DNA from: Actinomycetales bacterium UBA1416
Lineage (GTDB): Bacteria; Actinomycetota; Actinomycetes; Actinomycetales; Actinomycetaceae
DNA length: 13,980 nt
Direction of reading: 5' to 3'
Assembly (NCBI GenBank): GCA_002304945.1
Contig: DBPQ01000128.1
Location: forward strand, 1-13,980
The notes beneath the pieces are model-generated. The model made no database searches. It was not told the DNA's origin and saw nothing but the letters and a program-made list of their open reading frames with translations. Shown piece after piece: positions 1-10,300 of this stretch. The translations under genes and the position numbers were made by a program. How positions within the stretch are numbered: the first letter of the stretch is position 1; each line of letters opens with the position of its first letter.

Positions 1-63
1 CTGCCCGCCGACGCCGAGCAGATCACGGCGGCGCTTGCCGCCCGCGAGGCAGAAGGGGCCTGA
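1..63 (+). CDS. C-terminal end of an unidentified upstream gene (partial)
   Basis: An open frame enters from the left edge and stops at TGA 61-63. Only 20 residues are visible: LPADAEQITAALAAREAEGA, a short Ala/Glu-rich helical tail. That is too little to name a family. The TGA shares its last base with the ATG of the helicase gene (TGATG), so the two genes are probably translationally coupled and belong to one operon. The same segment carries the purine-rich AGAAGGGG (51-58) that can serve as ribosome binding site for the next gene. The identity of this gene matters for judging which defence system the locus belongs to, but it cannot be read here. Confidence 0.6.
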   Translation: MPADAEQITAALAAREAEGA

Positions 64-2297
64 TGCCCACGATCGTGATGACCAAGCTGGCGTCCAAGCT
101 GGACCCCAGCCTGAAGAAGAAGGCGTTCGCGTTCCTGGAGAAGCTCGCCGAGGACGACACCACCCCCGGCCTGCACATCGAACCCATCAACGGGTCGGCG
201 GACGCGAAGGTCCGCACCGGCCGGGTGGATGCGGGCTTCCGGGCCGTGCTGTTCAAGATGACCTCACCCGAGGGCACGTCCTACGTGGTCCACGGCATCT
301 GGCCGCACGATGACGCCATCACTGTGGCGAAGAAGACCGTCCTGTCGCTGAACCCGGTCAACGGGGTGGCCGAGGTGAGGACGATCGAGACGCCGGTGGA
401 ACCGGTGGCGCCGCCGGTGCGGGAGCCGGTGGAACCGGAGCCCGCGGTTGAGGAGAAGGCGGCTCAGGTTGTGCCGGAGACGGTGGAGGAGGCGCCGGTG
501 GCGGGGCCGCTCGACGGTCTCGACGTCACCGCCCTGACCGAGGACCTGGGGATCGACGCGGGGGTGGCGCGCGCCGCCGTCGGGACGCGGAGCGAGGACG
601 AGCTCCTCGACATCGCCGGCAACGCCGTGGAGTGGCAGGGCCTTGCGTTGCTGGACCTCGCGGCTGGGCACACGGTGGACGAGGTGAAGGACAAGCTCGG
701 CATCGGAGCGGCGCCCGTGCCCGCCGGCACCGACGACGAGGCAATCCTGGAAGGGCTGCGGCACCCGGCGGCGCAGATGTCGTTCACGTACATCGAGAAC
801 AGCGAGGAACTGCGGCGCGTCATCGAGGGCGGGGACTTCGGGGCGTGGCGGGTGTTCCTGCACCCGGAGCAGCGGCAGTACGCGGAGAAGGACTACAACG
901 GACCATTCCGGCTGTCCGGTGGGGCCGGGACGGGCAAGACGGTGGTGCTGCTGCACCGGGCACGGACCTTGGCGCGGCGGGAGCCGGGGGCGCGGATCGT
1001 GCTGACCACGTTCACGAAGAACCTCGCCGAGGCGATGTCCCGGGACCTGGAGCGGTTGGAGCCGGGGCTGCCGCGTGCTGACCAGCTCGGTGGGGCGGGG
1101 GTGCACGTGAGCGGCATCGATGCGCTGGCGTCGGCGGTGCTGCGGGTGGCCGGGGCGGACGTGGAGCGGGACGCGCAGACGGTGCTCGGGGTGGGGTCGA
1201 GCCGGCTCGTGGGGCGGACGCCGCCCGAGGTGTGGCGGGACGCGATCGAGGACCACGGCGGGGGGCTGCCGGAACCGTTGCGGTCGCCGGCATTCTTCGC
1301 GGCGGAGTACTCCGCGGTGGTGCTGCCGCAGCTGATCACCACACGGGAGGCGTACTTCCGGGCCCGGCGCACCGGTCGCGGGGTGGCGCTGGACCGGGGA
1401 AGGCGGGCCGCGGTGTGGGACGTGATCGAGTCCTACCGGGCCAAGGCCCGCATGGACGAGACCATCGACTTCCATGAGGCCGCGGCGATCGCGGCAGTGC
1501 ATCTGCGGCGCGTCGCGGCGGAGGGCGGCGGGCACGTGGCCGACCACGTGCTCGTGGACGAGGGGCAGGACCTCGCGCCCGCACACTGGATGCTGCTGCG
1601 CGCGTTGGCGGGGGAGCACGCGAACGACCTGTTCATCGCGGAGGACTCGCACCAGCGGATCTACGGGCAGAAAGTGACGCTCTCGCAGTACGGGATCGCG
1701 ATCGTGGGCCGGTCCCGGCGGCTGACGCTGAACTACCGCACCACCGCCCAGAACCTCGGGTACGCGATGGGGGTGCTCTCCGGGGGCGAGTACGTGGACC
1801 TCGAGGACGGCACCGAGGAGCACGGCGACTACCGATCCGCCCGGTCCGGTCCGGCGCCGCGGCTGCTGCCGGCTGGCGGGCTGGGGGAGGAGCTGGACAA
1901 CGCTGCCGGGCTGCTGCGCGCGTGGCTCGATGCCGGTGTGGTGCCCGAGACCATCGCCGTGCTCGTGCGCGATCGGTGGAAGGCCGACCAGGTGGTCAAC
2001 GGTCTTGGCGACCGCGGCGTGGTGGTGCGCGCCGTGGACCGGGAGAAGATCCAGCCGGGCCAGCCCGTGGTCATGACCATGCACCGGGCCAAGGGAACCG
2101 AGTTCTCGCGGGTGCTGCTGTTCGGTGTCAGCGAGGGCAGCGTGCCTGCCGCGTTGCGGGATGAACAGTACGACGACGCCGCGGCGTCCGACGCGCTGCT
2201 CCGCGAGCGGTCACTCGTCTACGTCGCCGCCACCCGCGCGCGGGATGAGCTGGCAGTGTCCTGGAGTGGGAAGAAGAGCGGAATTCTCGGCTCGTGA
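63..2297 (+). CDS. UvrD-like SF1 helicase with N-terminal RelE/ParE-like domain
   Basis: A 744-residue ATP-dependent DNA helicase-like protein of the UvrD/Rep class, presumably cytoplasmic. Residues 1-100 look like a RelE/ParE-fold toxin module: two helices, then strands with R51, R54, R60 and an ending GIWPHDDA (H82). Residues 105-150 are a Pro/Glu/Val-rich linker, followed by a small helical region to about 215. Helicase motifs follow in order: Walker A GGAGTGKT (K292), Walker B VDEGQD (D499, E500), LNYR (R559), MHRAKGTEF (H674, K677) and VAATRAR (R725, R727). All key residues are present, so ATPase activity is expected; the core is compact, with little room for large 1B/2B insertions. The start overlaps the previous stop by one base and has AGAAGGGG just upstream. 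No enzymatic nuclease domain is seen at the C-terminus. The helicase call is firm; the RelE-like call rests on secondary-structure pattern and is moderate. The partner in vivo is unknown. Confidence 0.93.
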   Translation: MPTIVMTKLASKLDPSLKKKAFAFLEKLAEDDTTPGLHIEPINGSADAKVRTGRVDAGFRAVLFKMTSPEGTSYVVHGIWPHDDAITVAKKTVLSLNPVNGVAEVRTIETPVEPVAPPVREPVEPEPAVEEKAAQVVPETVEEAPVAGPLDGLDVTALTEDLGIDAGVARAAVGTRSEDELLDIAGNAVEWQGLALLDLAAGHTVDEVKDKLGIGAAPVPAGTDDEAILEGLRHPAAQMSFTYIENSEELRRVIEGGDFGAWRVFLHPEQRQYAEKDYNGPFRLSGGAGTGKTVVLLHRARTLARREPGARIVLTTFTKNLAEAMSRDLERLEPGLPRADQLGGAGVHVSGIDALASAVLRVAGADVERDAQTVLGVGSSRLVGRTPPEVWRDAIEDHGGGLPEPLRSPAFFAAEYSAVVLPQLITTREAYFRARRTGRGVALDRGRRAAVWDVIESYRAKARMDETIDFHEAAAIAAVHLRRVAAEGGGHVADHVLVDEGQDLAPAHWMLLRALAGEHANDLFIAEDSHQRIYGQKVTLSQYGIAIVGRSRRLTLNYRTTAQNLGYAMGVLSGGEYVDLEDGTEEHGDYRSARSGPAPRLLPAGGLGEELDNAAGLLRAWLDAGVVPETIAVLVRDRWKADQVVNGLGDRGVVVRAVDREKIQPGQPVVMTMHRAKGTEFSRVLLFGVSEGSVPAALRDEQYDDAAASDALLRERSLVYVAATRARDELAVSWSGKKSGILGS

Positions 2298-2334
2298 GCT
2301 GCTGATCCATCACGTTGTTGGATGAAGAATCGAC

Positions 2335-2343
2335 AGGGGAGAG
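2335..2343 (+). promoter_or_regulatory. Ribosome binding site for the 646-residue gene
   Basis: AGGGGAGAG lies nine bases before a GTG at 2353. It fixes the GTG as start, since no ATG lies nearby in frame. The 55-base gap after the helicase stop otherwise shows only a weak five-pair inverted repeat. Confidence 0.6.
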
Positions 2344-2352
2344 TAGGTAGTT

Positions 2353-4293
2353 GTGGCAGTTGGTTATCGGGCGATCCTGAGGCTCGACGACGGCGAGGAC
2401 GCGATTCGCATCGCCGAGGAACAACTCCACAGTTGGCTCCGTTCGAAGACGCCACCGCGGCGTAACGCGTCACTCGAGACGGCGGAGTGGGAAGGACTCG
2501 GTGACCACCACCTGGGGCCCAAGTCGATGCTTCGCGTGGTGGAGGCCACTGAAGGTGCCGACGACGCTCGCCGCCGCCTCTACCGGCTGGAGGAAGGCAC
2601 CGACAACGGGACATTCGTGGTCTCGATGTTCGCGCTCGCCACCCCTCACGCGCGCGAGGGGCTTCGGCAGACAATCGTCGTCGAGGCGGAGAAGCTCGGG
2701 GCCGACGGTGATTCTGCCATCTCTGGTATTGGGACTCCGCGGCTTGTGCGAAACATTCTCGACCGAACGGTCGTGCGTGACGGAACCGCAGTGCTCGCAG
2801 GCTCGCCCACGCGCATCCATGAGGATGATGTTCCGGGTCTTGTGGGTGTCATCGGGGATCCCGACCGCATCGCGTCCGTCGTGGTCGGAGCGTCTCTCTC
2901 ACGAGAGATCGACGACAGGTGGGCCACGCTCCTGAAAAACCTCACCGTGGAGAGCTCCGGTGTGGCTGCGGTGTACTCGGTCGACGCAGATGCAGTCGAG
3001 GCACTCAATGCATCTCTTCCAGCCTCACATCGGGTGCTGGCAGGCCGTGTTCGGACGTTCGCTCCGATGGTGGATTTCTCCTCGATCGATGACGGCCTCC
3101 GGCACAGGTACCTCGGCCCGCGGTTCATCACCGAGAACATCCGGCACAGCGACACCCTCTCCATCGGGCCTCGTGCCAGGTACCTCCACGCTGCATCCAC
3201 GCGCAGGAGATTCATCGAGCTGAAGCTGCCGGCCGACGTCCGGCGAGGGTTGGACATCCTGATCGCGGCAGACTTCCAGCTTGATCGCCAGGTTCGCACG
3301 AGGGCGGCGATCGAGACGGCGACTCTAGACAAGTCGATCACTGAATCCGGCGTCGAGAAGGCTCGGGGTGGGAACGCTAGCACCGGAACAATCGAGGCGT
3401 CCGAACCCGAGACGGCAACAGCGCTCACACGACCGGATGATGGTCTGGCCAGGCGCCTCGGACGCCTCCTCGCGGAGCTTGTTGGCCGTGAGTGGGTCGT
3501 CGACCCTGTTGAGGAACTGCGCCGTGTCCTCACCGACTCCCTCCTCAAGGAGTCGGAGGCCCGTGCGGAGGCGGCGGTCGCGGTTCAGCAGGCCAATGAG
3601 ATGCTCGAGCGTGCTGTGAGCGTGGAGGAAGAGAATCGTGACCTCGAGTCGCGGCTCGAGGAAATCGAGCTGGAAGCTGCGATCGAGGCGGAAGAGGCCG
3701 ACCGTGCGAGTAGGGCTGCTGCCTTCTATCGCCAGCAACTCGTGGAGGCACAGCGATTCGACTCGCTGAACGTTCCAGGCGATGACCAGGAGTGGGACCC
3801 ACCGGAGTCAGTTGGTGAGTTGATCGAGAGGCTCGCGCCCGGGTCGCACTTGATCGCGGAGCGGGTCCAGTTCACCGGAGATGCCGATGATGCCCTCTCC
3901 GTGGAGAAGCGCGACCCGTTCGGCCGGTACGCAGCGAATCTTTGGTCATACTGTCGGGTCCTCTTCGACTACGCCTCTGCTCGGGCAGTTGGCTACCAGG
4001 GGAATGTCCACACCTACCTGACAGACGACAACGCGCCGGACGGCCAGAAGTGCTCGCCCCAGCGGCACGCGGCCACTGAGAGCGAGACAACCCAGAACCA
4101 ATGGGCGGACACGCGCTGGTTCCCCGTGCCGACAGAGGTCGATCCTGCTGGCTCCGTGCACATGTATGCGCATTTCAAGCCGACCCACGACTCGACCTTT
4201 GCGCCGCGGATGCACTACTTCGATGACACCGCCAACACCGGCAGGCTGTACATCGGCTACATCGGTCGGCACCTCAAGAACACGAAGAGCTGA
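2353..4293 (+). CDS. Uncharacterised coiled-coil protein with His/Arg-rich C-terminal domain
   Basis: A 646-residue protein from a GTG start; I do not recognise a named family. Residues 1-305 read as a globular alpha/beta region, opening with YRAILRLDDGEDAIR. Residues 330-365 are low-complexity and probably a flexible linker. Residues 395-470 are rich in Glu, Ala and Arg with heptad-like leucines and should form a coiled coil, suggesting oligomerisation or partner binding. Residues 500-646 form a second compact domain that ends in a cluster of possible functional residues: H603, H607, K609, H612, R619, H621, then YIGYIGRHL (H640). Such a His/Arg cluster would suit a nucleic-acid-binding or nuclease site, but that is only inference. 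No signal peptide or membrane segment is seen. The gene sits between two helicase genes on the same strand, 55 and 77 bases away, so it is probably co-transcribed and a partner of the large protein downstream. Sampled GC is lower than in the helicase gene before it. Confidence 0.85.
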   Translation: MAVGYRAILRLDDGEDAIRIAEEQLHSWLRSKTPPRRNASLETAEWEGLGDHHLGPKSMLRVVEATEGADDARRRLYRLEEGTDNGTFVVSMFALATPHAREGLRQTIVVEAEKLGADGDSAISGIGTPRLVRNILDRTVVRDGTAVLAGSPTRIHEDDVPGLVGVIGDPDRIASVVVGASLSREIDDRWATLLKNLTVESSGVAAVYSVDADAVEALNASLPASHRVLAGRVRTFAPMVDFSSIDDGLRHRYLGPRFITENIRHSDTLSIGPRARYLHAASTRRRFIELKLPADVRRGLDILIAADFQLDRQVRTRAAIETATLDKSITESGVEKARGGNASTGTIEASEPETATALTRPDDGLARRLGRLLAELVGREWVVDPVEELRRVLTDSLLKESEARAEAAVAVQQANEMLERAVSVEEENRDLESRLEEIELEAAIEAEEADRASRAAAFYRQQLVEAQRFDSLNVPGDDQEWDPPESVGELIERLAPGSHLIAERVQFTGDADDALSVEKRDPFGRYAANLWSYCRVLFDYASARAVGYQGNVHTYLTDDNAPDGQKCSPQRHAATESETTQNQWADTRWFPVPTEVDPAGSVHMYAHFKPTHDSTFAPRMHYFDDTANTGRLYIGYIGRHLKNTKS

Positions 4294-4353
4294 GCGTGCA
4301 AGGGCACCGTGTCTGACCTATCGGTTAGCCTGATCTGACCAGGTTCGAGAAGC

Positions 4354-4358
4354 AAGGA
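4354..4358 (+). promoter_or_regulatory. Possible weak ribosome binding site for the giant gene
   Basis: AAGGA lies 12 bases before the GTG at 4371, a long spacing that suggests weak initiation. An in-frame TAG at 4326 rules out a much earlier start, and the first residues after this GTG already match the opening helix of Swt1-type HEPN domains, so the start is well supported. Confidence 0.4.
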
Positions 4359-4370
4359 CGATTCACTCCG

Positions 4371-7300
4371 GTGTCACGAAACCACGATTACGTTGGTCAG
4401 GCCCTCAAGCTGCTCGCAGACGGATTGGAACGGTTCGTTGACGAGCGCATGCGCGTGCAACCCGATTCGGGCGGGTATCAGTGGGTCGAGCATCTCCCGA
4501 TCCGGTACCCGGACCGTGGCTGGCGTGGGACCGGTGACTCCACAGAGGACCCGCGATTCCTGTTGAGAGTGCTCACGGAGGAGTGGCGTGCCTTTCAGCC
4601 GGAGCTTTCTCGAGTTCATTCCGGGTATGCCTCTGAGCTCCGAGAGATGGGCAACGCGTGGGCGCACCATCATGAACTGGCGGACGACGATGTCGACCGC
4701 ATGTTTGACACGATGGTGCGCCTCCTCCGAGTGGCCGGTCCGGTCCCGCAGATCGCGGGACTACGCGCGCTCCGTGACGAGTTCCGGCGCCGTCAGGAGA
4801 CGCCAGATGAACCTCTCGGACGGGTCGCAGAATCGGTGAGTTCGCCAGCTGGGCCCTCGCTCGCCTCCGCTGCCCCCGCCCCGACCATCGCCGTCACCTC
4901 ACCCACCGCAACCCCAGCCACCGCCGACACGCCTTCCGTCGCACCGCCCGTCATCAGCGCTCCCACTCCGGATGACGGCCCGACCACCGTCGAGATCCGG
5001 GACCTCGGCAATGGCCAGCGCGACGTCGCGCTGGCGGCCTCCGGCGTCCGCGTCGTCGTCACTTACCGGGAGTCGGTCAATTACGCGCTCGTCCACAACC
5101 AGGTGAGTCCGCTGGTCCAGATCCTCCTCTCCTCCGCGAATCAGGAGCCTGTGGAGGTCGACGGTCTCGCGTTCCGGTTGGAAAGCGCGGCCCGCTCGGA
5201 TCAGCGCTCGTTCCCACCCGTGACGCTGCAGCCCGGAGACTCTGTCACGCTCGACTCCAGCCGGCTCGAGTGGGCGCTGGACCACACCCAGTTCGCCGAG
5301 CTCGAGGAGGCGACTGCCGCCCGCCTCCTCGTGGAGGCGCGGATCAACGGGGCAGTGCACGTGGCGGAGGCCCCGATTCGACTGCTCGCCCGCAACGAGT
5401 GGAACGGGCTCGTGGTGCCGGAGCTGCTGGCCGCCTTCATCACGCCCAACGCGCCGGAGATTTCCGATCTGCTGTCCCGGGTCTCTGGGGTACTGGCGGA
5501 AAGGACCAGCGATCCGTCCCTGCAGGGCTACCAGGCCGGACGCGAACGCGCGCTTGAGATTGGCGCCGCGATCTACGACGTCCTCGCCGGCTACGGGATC
5601 AGGTATGTGAACCCACCCGCATCTTTCGAGACCGACGGCCAGAAGATCCGGCCTGTGGAGACGGTTCTGGGCGAGCGGTGGGGAACGTGCCTGGACCTGG
5701 CGCTCACGTTCTCGGCCGCCGTCGAACAGGCCGGTCTGAATCCCGTCATCGTCTTGCAGCAAGGGCATGCCTTCGCGGGATTCCTCGTCACCGACTCCAA
5801 GCTTTCCGACGTCGTGCTGACCGACTCCACCATGATGTCCAACCTGGTTCGGTCCAACCTGCTCGTGACCGTCGACCTCACGGCCGCGGTTGAGGGGCGG
5901 TCGCTACCCTTCGACGCCGCGCGCGCCGCAACGGAGGAGTACTGGGACCCAGCGCGGATCGACGACGTGTGGTTCCTTCTCGACGTCGCCGCCGCCCGCC
6001 GTCGTATCCGGCCGCTACCGAGGCTCCTGCGTACCGACGGTGGAGTCGTCGTCGAGGTGGAGCGGCCCGCGTTCGCGCCACTCCCCAGCCTGACCGGCAC
6101 CGCGGGAACACCCGGACAGCGACCCGGGGAACCGGCCTACCCGGTGCGGGTGGAGCGCTGGCGGACCTCGTTGCTGGACCTCTCGCTACGCAATCCGCTC
6201 CTCAAGCTCAAGAAGACCAGCGGCGTCGAACTCCATGTGCCCGAGCAGGCGCTCGCACGGTTCGAGGACTTCCTCGCCGCCGAGAAGCCACTGCACGTGC
6301 GAAGCGGGCAGGACCTCCCGGAGATCCATCTGGCTCAGGGAATCTCGGAGGCATCTGGGCTCCCAGCGGCAGAACTCGCGGAGATCCTCAATCGGGAGCA
6401 TGTCGTGTACGCGCGAACTCTCGCGGGAAAACACTCAGCGCAACTCGACCGAATGCGGCGCCAGGCCCGGACCGTTCTCGAGGAGACAGGCGCCAACAAT
6501 CTTTTCGTTACGCTCGGTGCGATCAAGTGGTTTGATGCCCGTGGCAACGAGGCGCTCGCCCCGATGTTCCTGCTGCCGGTGACACTGGCCGGGTCGTCCC
6601 GCACGCCCTTCACCGTCCGCATTGACGAGGGAGCGGAGGCGCTCCCGAACTACTGCCTCATCGAGAAGCTCCGCCGTGACTTCGGCGTCACGCTCACCAC
6701 CCTCCAGTCCCCGCCGAATGACAGCCACGGCCTCGACATCCCGGGGCTGATGCGTGAGACACGTGAACAGATCGTCGGGTCTGGTGCGCGTCTCGCCGTT
6801 GAGTCGCATGTTCGGCTCGCCATGCTCCAGTTCTCGACCCTCGAGATGTGGCGAGATGTCAGCGAGAACTGGGACGCCTTCACCCACAACCAAGTGGTCA
6901 AGCACCTCATCAAGACGCCCAACGAGACCTTCATCGATACGGTTGGGGAGCCCGCCCTCGATGCGCGCGACGAGGCGACCCGGTATCTCCCGGTGCCTGT
7001 CGACGGATCTCAGCTGAAGGCCATCTCGTGGGCGACGGCGGGGCGGACCTTCGTCCTCGAAGGTCCGCCGGGAACCGGCAAGTCCCAGACGATCACGAAC
7101 ATGATCGCCGACGCCCTCGGCCACGGGAAGAGCGTCCTCTTTGTGGCCGAGAAGCAGGCTGCCCTCGAGATCGTGCGTGGACGTCTCGAACGAGTCGGGC
7201 TCGGACCGCTCGTCCTGGACTTACACGGACGCACCCAGACGATCAAATCGGTGCGTGAGCAGCTGGTCGAGGCGTGGGAGTTCCGGAGTCCGGGCGGTGC

Positions 7301-10300
7301 CGAGCACCTCACGACGCTGCGCGAACAGCATCTCTCCCTCATCCGGAAGCTCGAGGACTATCCGCATGCCCTCCACGCCGTGGAGGGCAAGTTGCCCAGC
7401 GTCTGGTCCGCCGAACAGACTGTGCTGTCGCTTGAGCGGGGCCTGCCCGAGGACTTACGCCAGCTCGCCGACCCGCGCCATGTGCATGGGCGGATCCTCT
7501 CCGGGACGGTCGACGAGGCAGACATCTATGAGGCAGCGTACGAGTTGGGTGAAGCGATCCGGCTGATGGCCGGTCGAGAGGCTGATCCGGCATGGCATCT
7601 GGCAGCCAACCCCGTAGCAAGCCTTGACTTCGACCTCATTGACACCCGGGTCCGGGATCTGGCGCGCGCCCACGAGGCGATTGGCGCCCAGCTGAAGTCG
7701 GTACTGCGGACATCTGACGAGGTCAGCGCGTGGAGCGAGCTCGTGCCGTGGCTTCGGGACGCCGAGAGCGGTCAGGCCATCACCCCGCAGGAACTCGCCA
7801 CGATCGAAAGCTCGTCGTGGGATCAGCAGGCATCAGACCTGCTGGCCGCAGTCGCGTCGTTCGAGCAGCGGTTTGGCCCCTTGCTCCAAGCGGTGGGTGG
7901 CCACCAGCAGTCGATTGACACCCACGCGTTGTCCTCGTCGCTCGACTCTGCAGAGAGCGCGGGTTTCTTCCACCGCCGCAAGGCGACCGAACGTGCCATC
8001 GGTGCGGTAAGCGCCGCGACGGGTATCGTCGTGCAGCACTCCGACCAGGCCCGCGGACTGCTGAGAGACATCGATGCCCTGCGTGAGGCCGCCGCCCATA
8101 TCGCCGGCCGCGCAGCCCACGTACTCGGCGTGACGCTCCTGCCCGGTTCTTTCGACTTCGCGTTTGTCGAGCCCCGCGTGTTGGACATCCAACGACGGGT
8201 GGGCAACGCCCGGCGGGCGCTCGACCGGGTCCCAGCAGCGGCGGCGCTGGTCAGCGATGCGAGCCGGCTTGATGTCGCCGTCGGAACCGCGGACGCCCTC
8301 GTCGCCTTCCAGCGGGCGTGGACTGCCGCACTCGAGGCCTTCCTGCCGCGACGCATCGACATGAGCAGGTGGCAGGGGTTCGGGACGTCGCTGGTGGAGC
8401 GCATCTCCGAGAGTCTTCCATCCTGGCTCGCGGAGGCGGATCACGGCATCCACACGTACGTGAAGCGTCAGCGCAACCTGCAGTTGGCCGTGGACAGGTT
8501 GTCAGGCCTGGGGATGCAGCACTTCGTCGACAAGGCGGTGCGCCACGAGATTCCCAGCGACCACCTGGAGCACGTCGTCCGGCTCGCCCTGGCCCGGGCG
8601 CGGCGCGACGAGCGACTCGAACACACCCAACTTGACGCGTTTCGCCCCGCAGTGCGAGACCGGAACGTCGCGCAGTACGTTCAAACCACCAGCGAGGTTC
8701 GTGACGAGCTCGCCCGCCAGCTGCCGGCGAGGATCGTCCAGCAGCGCCGTCCCGGCCCGGCCACCCACCACGCCCGTGGCTCTTTCCTCGCGGAGATCAA
8801 GCGGCGACGCGGAGGCACGATCCGGGAGCTGTTCTCCACCCATGGCGACGAAGTGCTCGCAACGACCCCGTGCGTCCTGATGAGTCCCTACTCCGTCGCC
8901 AAGTTCATCCCGGCCGATGCGGTCCAGTTCGATCTGGTGGTCTTCGACGAGGCGTCACAGATCCGCGTGGCCGACGCCATTGGTCCGATGGGACGCGGGC
9001 GCGCCGTCGTCGTGGTTGGGGATTCCCAGCAGATGCCCCCAACGTCGATGTTCGAGACCTCGGAGATCGATGTCGAGACCGACGAGGACGAACTCGAAGC
9101 AGGCCTGACACCGGCGGATCAGGAATCGATTCTCAGCGAGGCGGTGGCCGCGAATCTCGAGAAGCTTCGCCTCACGTGGCATTACCGCAGCCAGGATGAA
9201 CGTCTGATTGCCTTCTCGAACGACAATTACTACCGCGGCGAACTCTCGACGTTCCCAACCCCGCCAGTCAGCCGTCAGGGCTTCGGGATCAGGCTCGTCA
9301 GCGTCAATGGCGTGTTCGACGGCGGACGCGGCGGCACGCGTACAAACCGGGCGGAGGCGGAGCGGATCGTCCAGGAGATCCAGGCCCGTCTGCGCGCCGA
9401 CGAGGCCGCGTCAATCGGTGTGGTCACCTTCAACTCTCAGCAACGCGACTTGCTCCTCGACCTCCTCGAGGGAAGCAACGACCGGCTCATCGCCAAGGCG
9501 CTCATCCGTGAATCCGACTTCCTCTTCGTCAAGAACCTCGAGAACGTACAGGGCGACGAACGCGACACGATCCTGTTCTCGCTCGCCTTCTCGCCGGATC
9601 CTGTCTCCGGCCGACTGCGCCTCAACTTCGGACCGCTGACGGCGCAGGGAGGGGAGCGGCGTCTCAATGTGGCCATCACCCGTGCGCGCCGGGAGGTCGT
9701 CCTTTTCACCTCCTTCGGCCCGGCAGCGATCGACCTGAGCCGGACATCATCCACCGGCATGCACCACCTCCGCGCCTACCTGGAGTACGCCAGCCGCGGG
9801 CCGGAGGGTCGGCTTGCCAGCAGGCTCCACGAATCCAATCTCTATCGTGACCGGCTTGCGGAAGCCCTGCGGGACAGCGGGCTCGAGGTCGAGACCGACC
9901 TCGGTCTCTCCAGTTTCCGGGTGGACCTCGCCGTCCGTCGTCCTGGGTCGGCCAACTGGTTGGCTGTCCTGTTGGATGGGCCGGAGTGGGCACACCGGCC
10001 TCTGGTGTCCGACCGGGAGGGTCTTCCCACGAGCGTGCTTGTCGGCACGATGGGCTGGCCCGACGTCCACAGGATCTGGCTCCCGATGTGGCTGCGCCAG
10101 CCTGAGGCCGTCATCGCGGAGGTGCAAGAGGCCGCACGAGCGGTGGCGGCATCGGCTACTGCTTCCAGCGTTTCACCGCCTGCGGAGTTCGCTCCCGCAG
10201 TCGAAGGCCTCAACGAGGAAGATGATGTCGACGTCGCTGCGTTGAGCGACGAACCTCGGTTGCTCAGCATCAGAGCTCCAGTAGACACACCGACCATCTC

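Noticed and set aside
264..2084. Long open frame on the minus strand (606 codons)
   Set aside because: It lies wholly opposite the helicase gene, is rich in His, Arg and Pro as expected from an antisense GC-rich reading, and has no recognisable motif.
2305..2323. ATCCA/TGGAT inverted repeat after the UvrD-type gene as a terminator
   Set aside because: Only five base pairs with a nine-base loop and no T run; too weak for a terminator call.
4323..4340. GGTTAG/CTGACC hairpin before the giant gene
   Set aside because: Six pairs including one G-T wobble around a six-base loop, no T run, and easily expected by chance.
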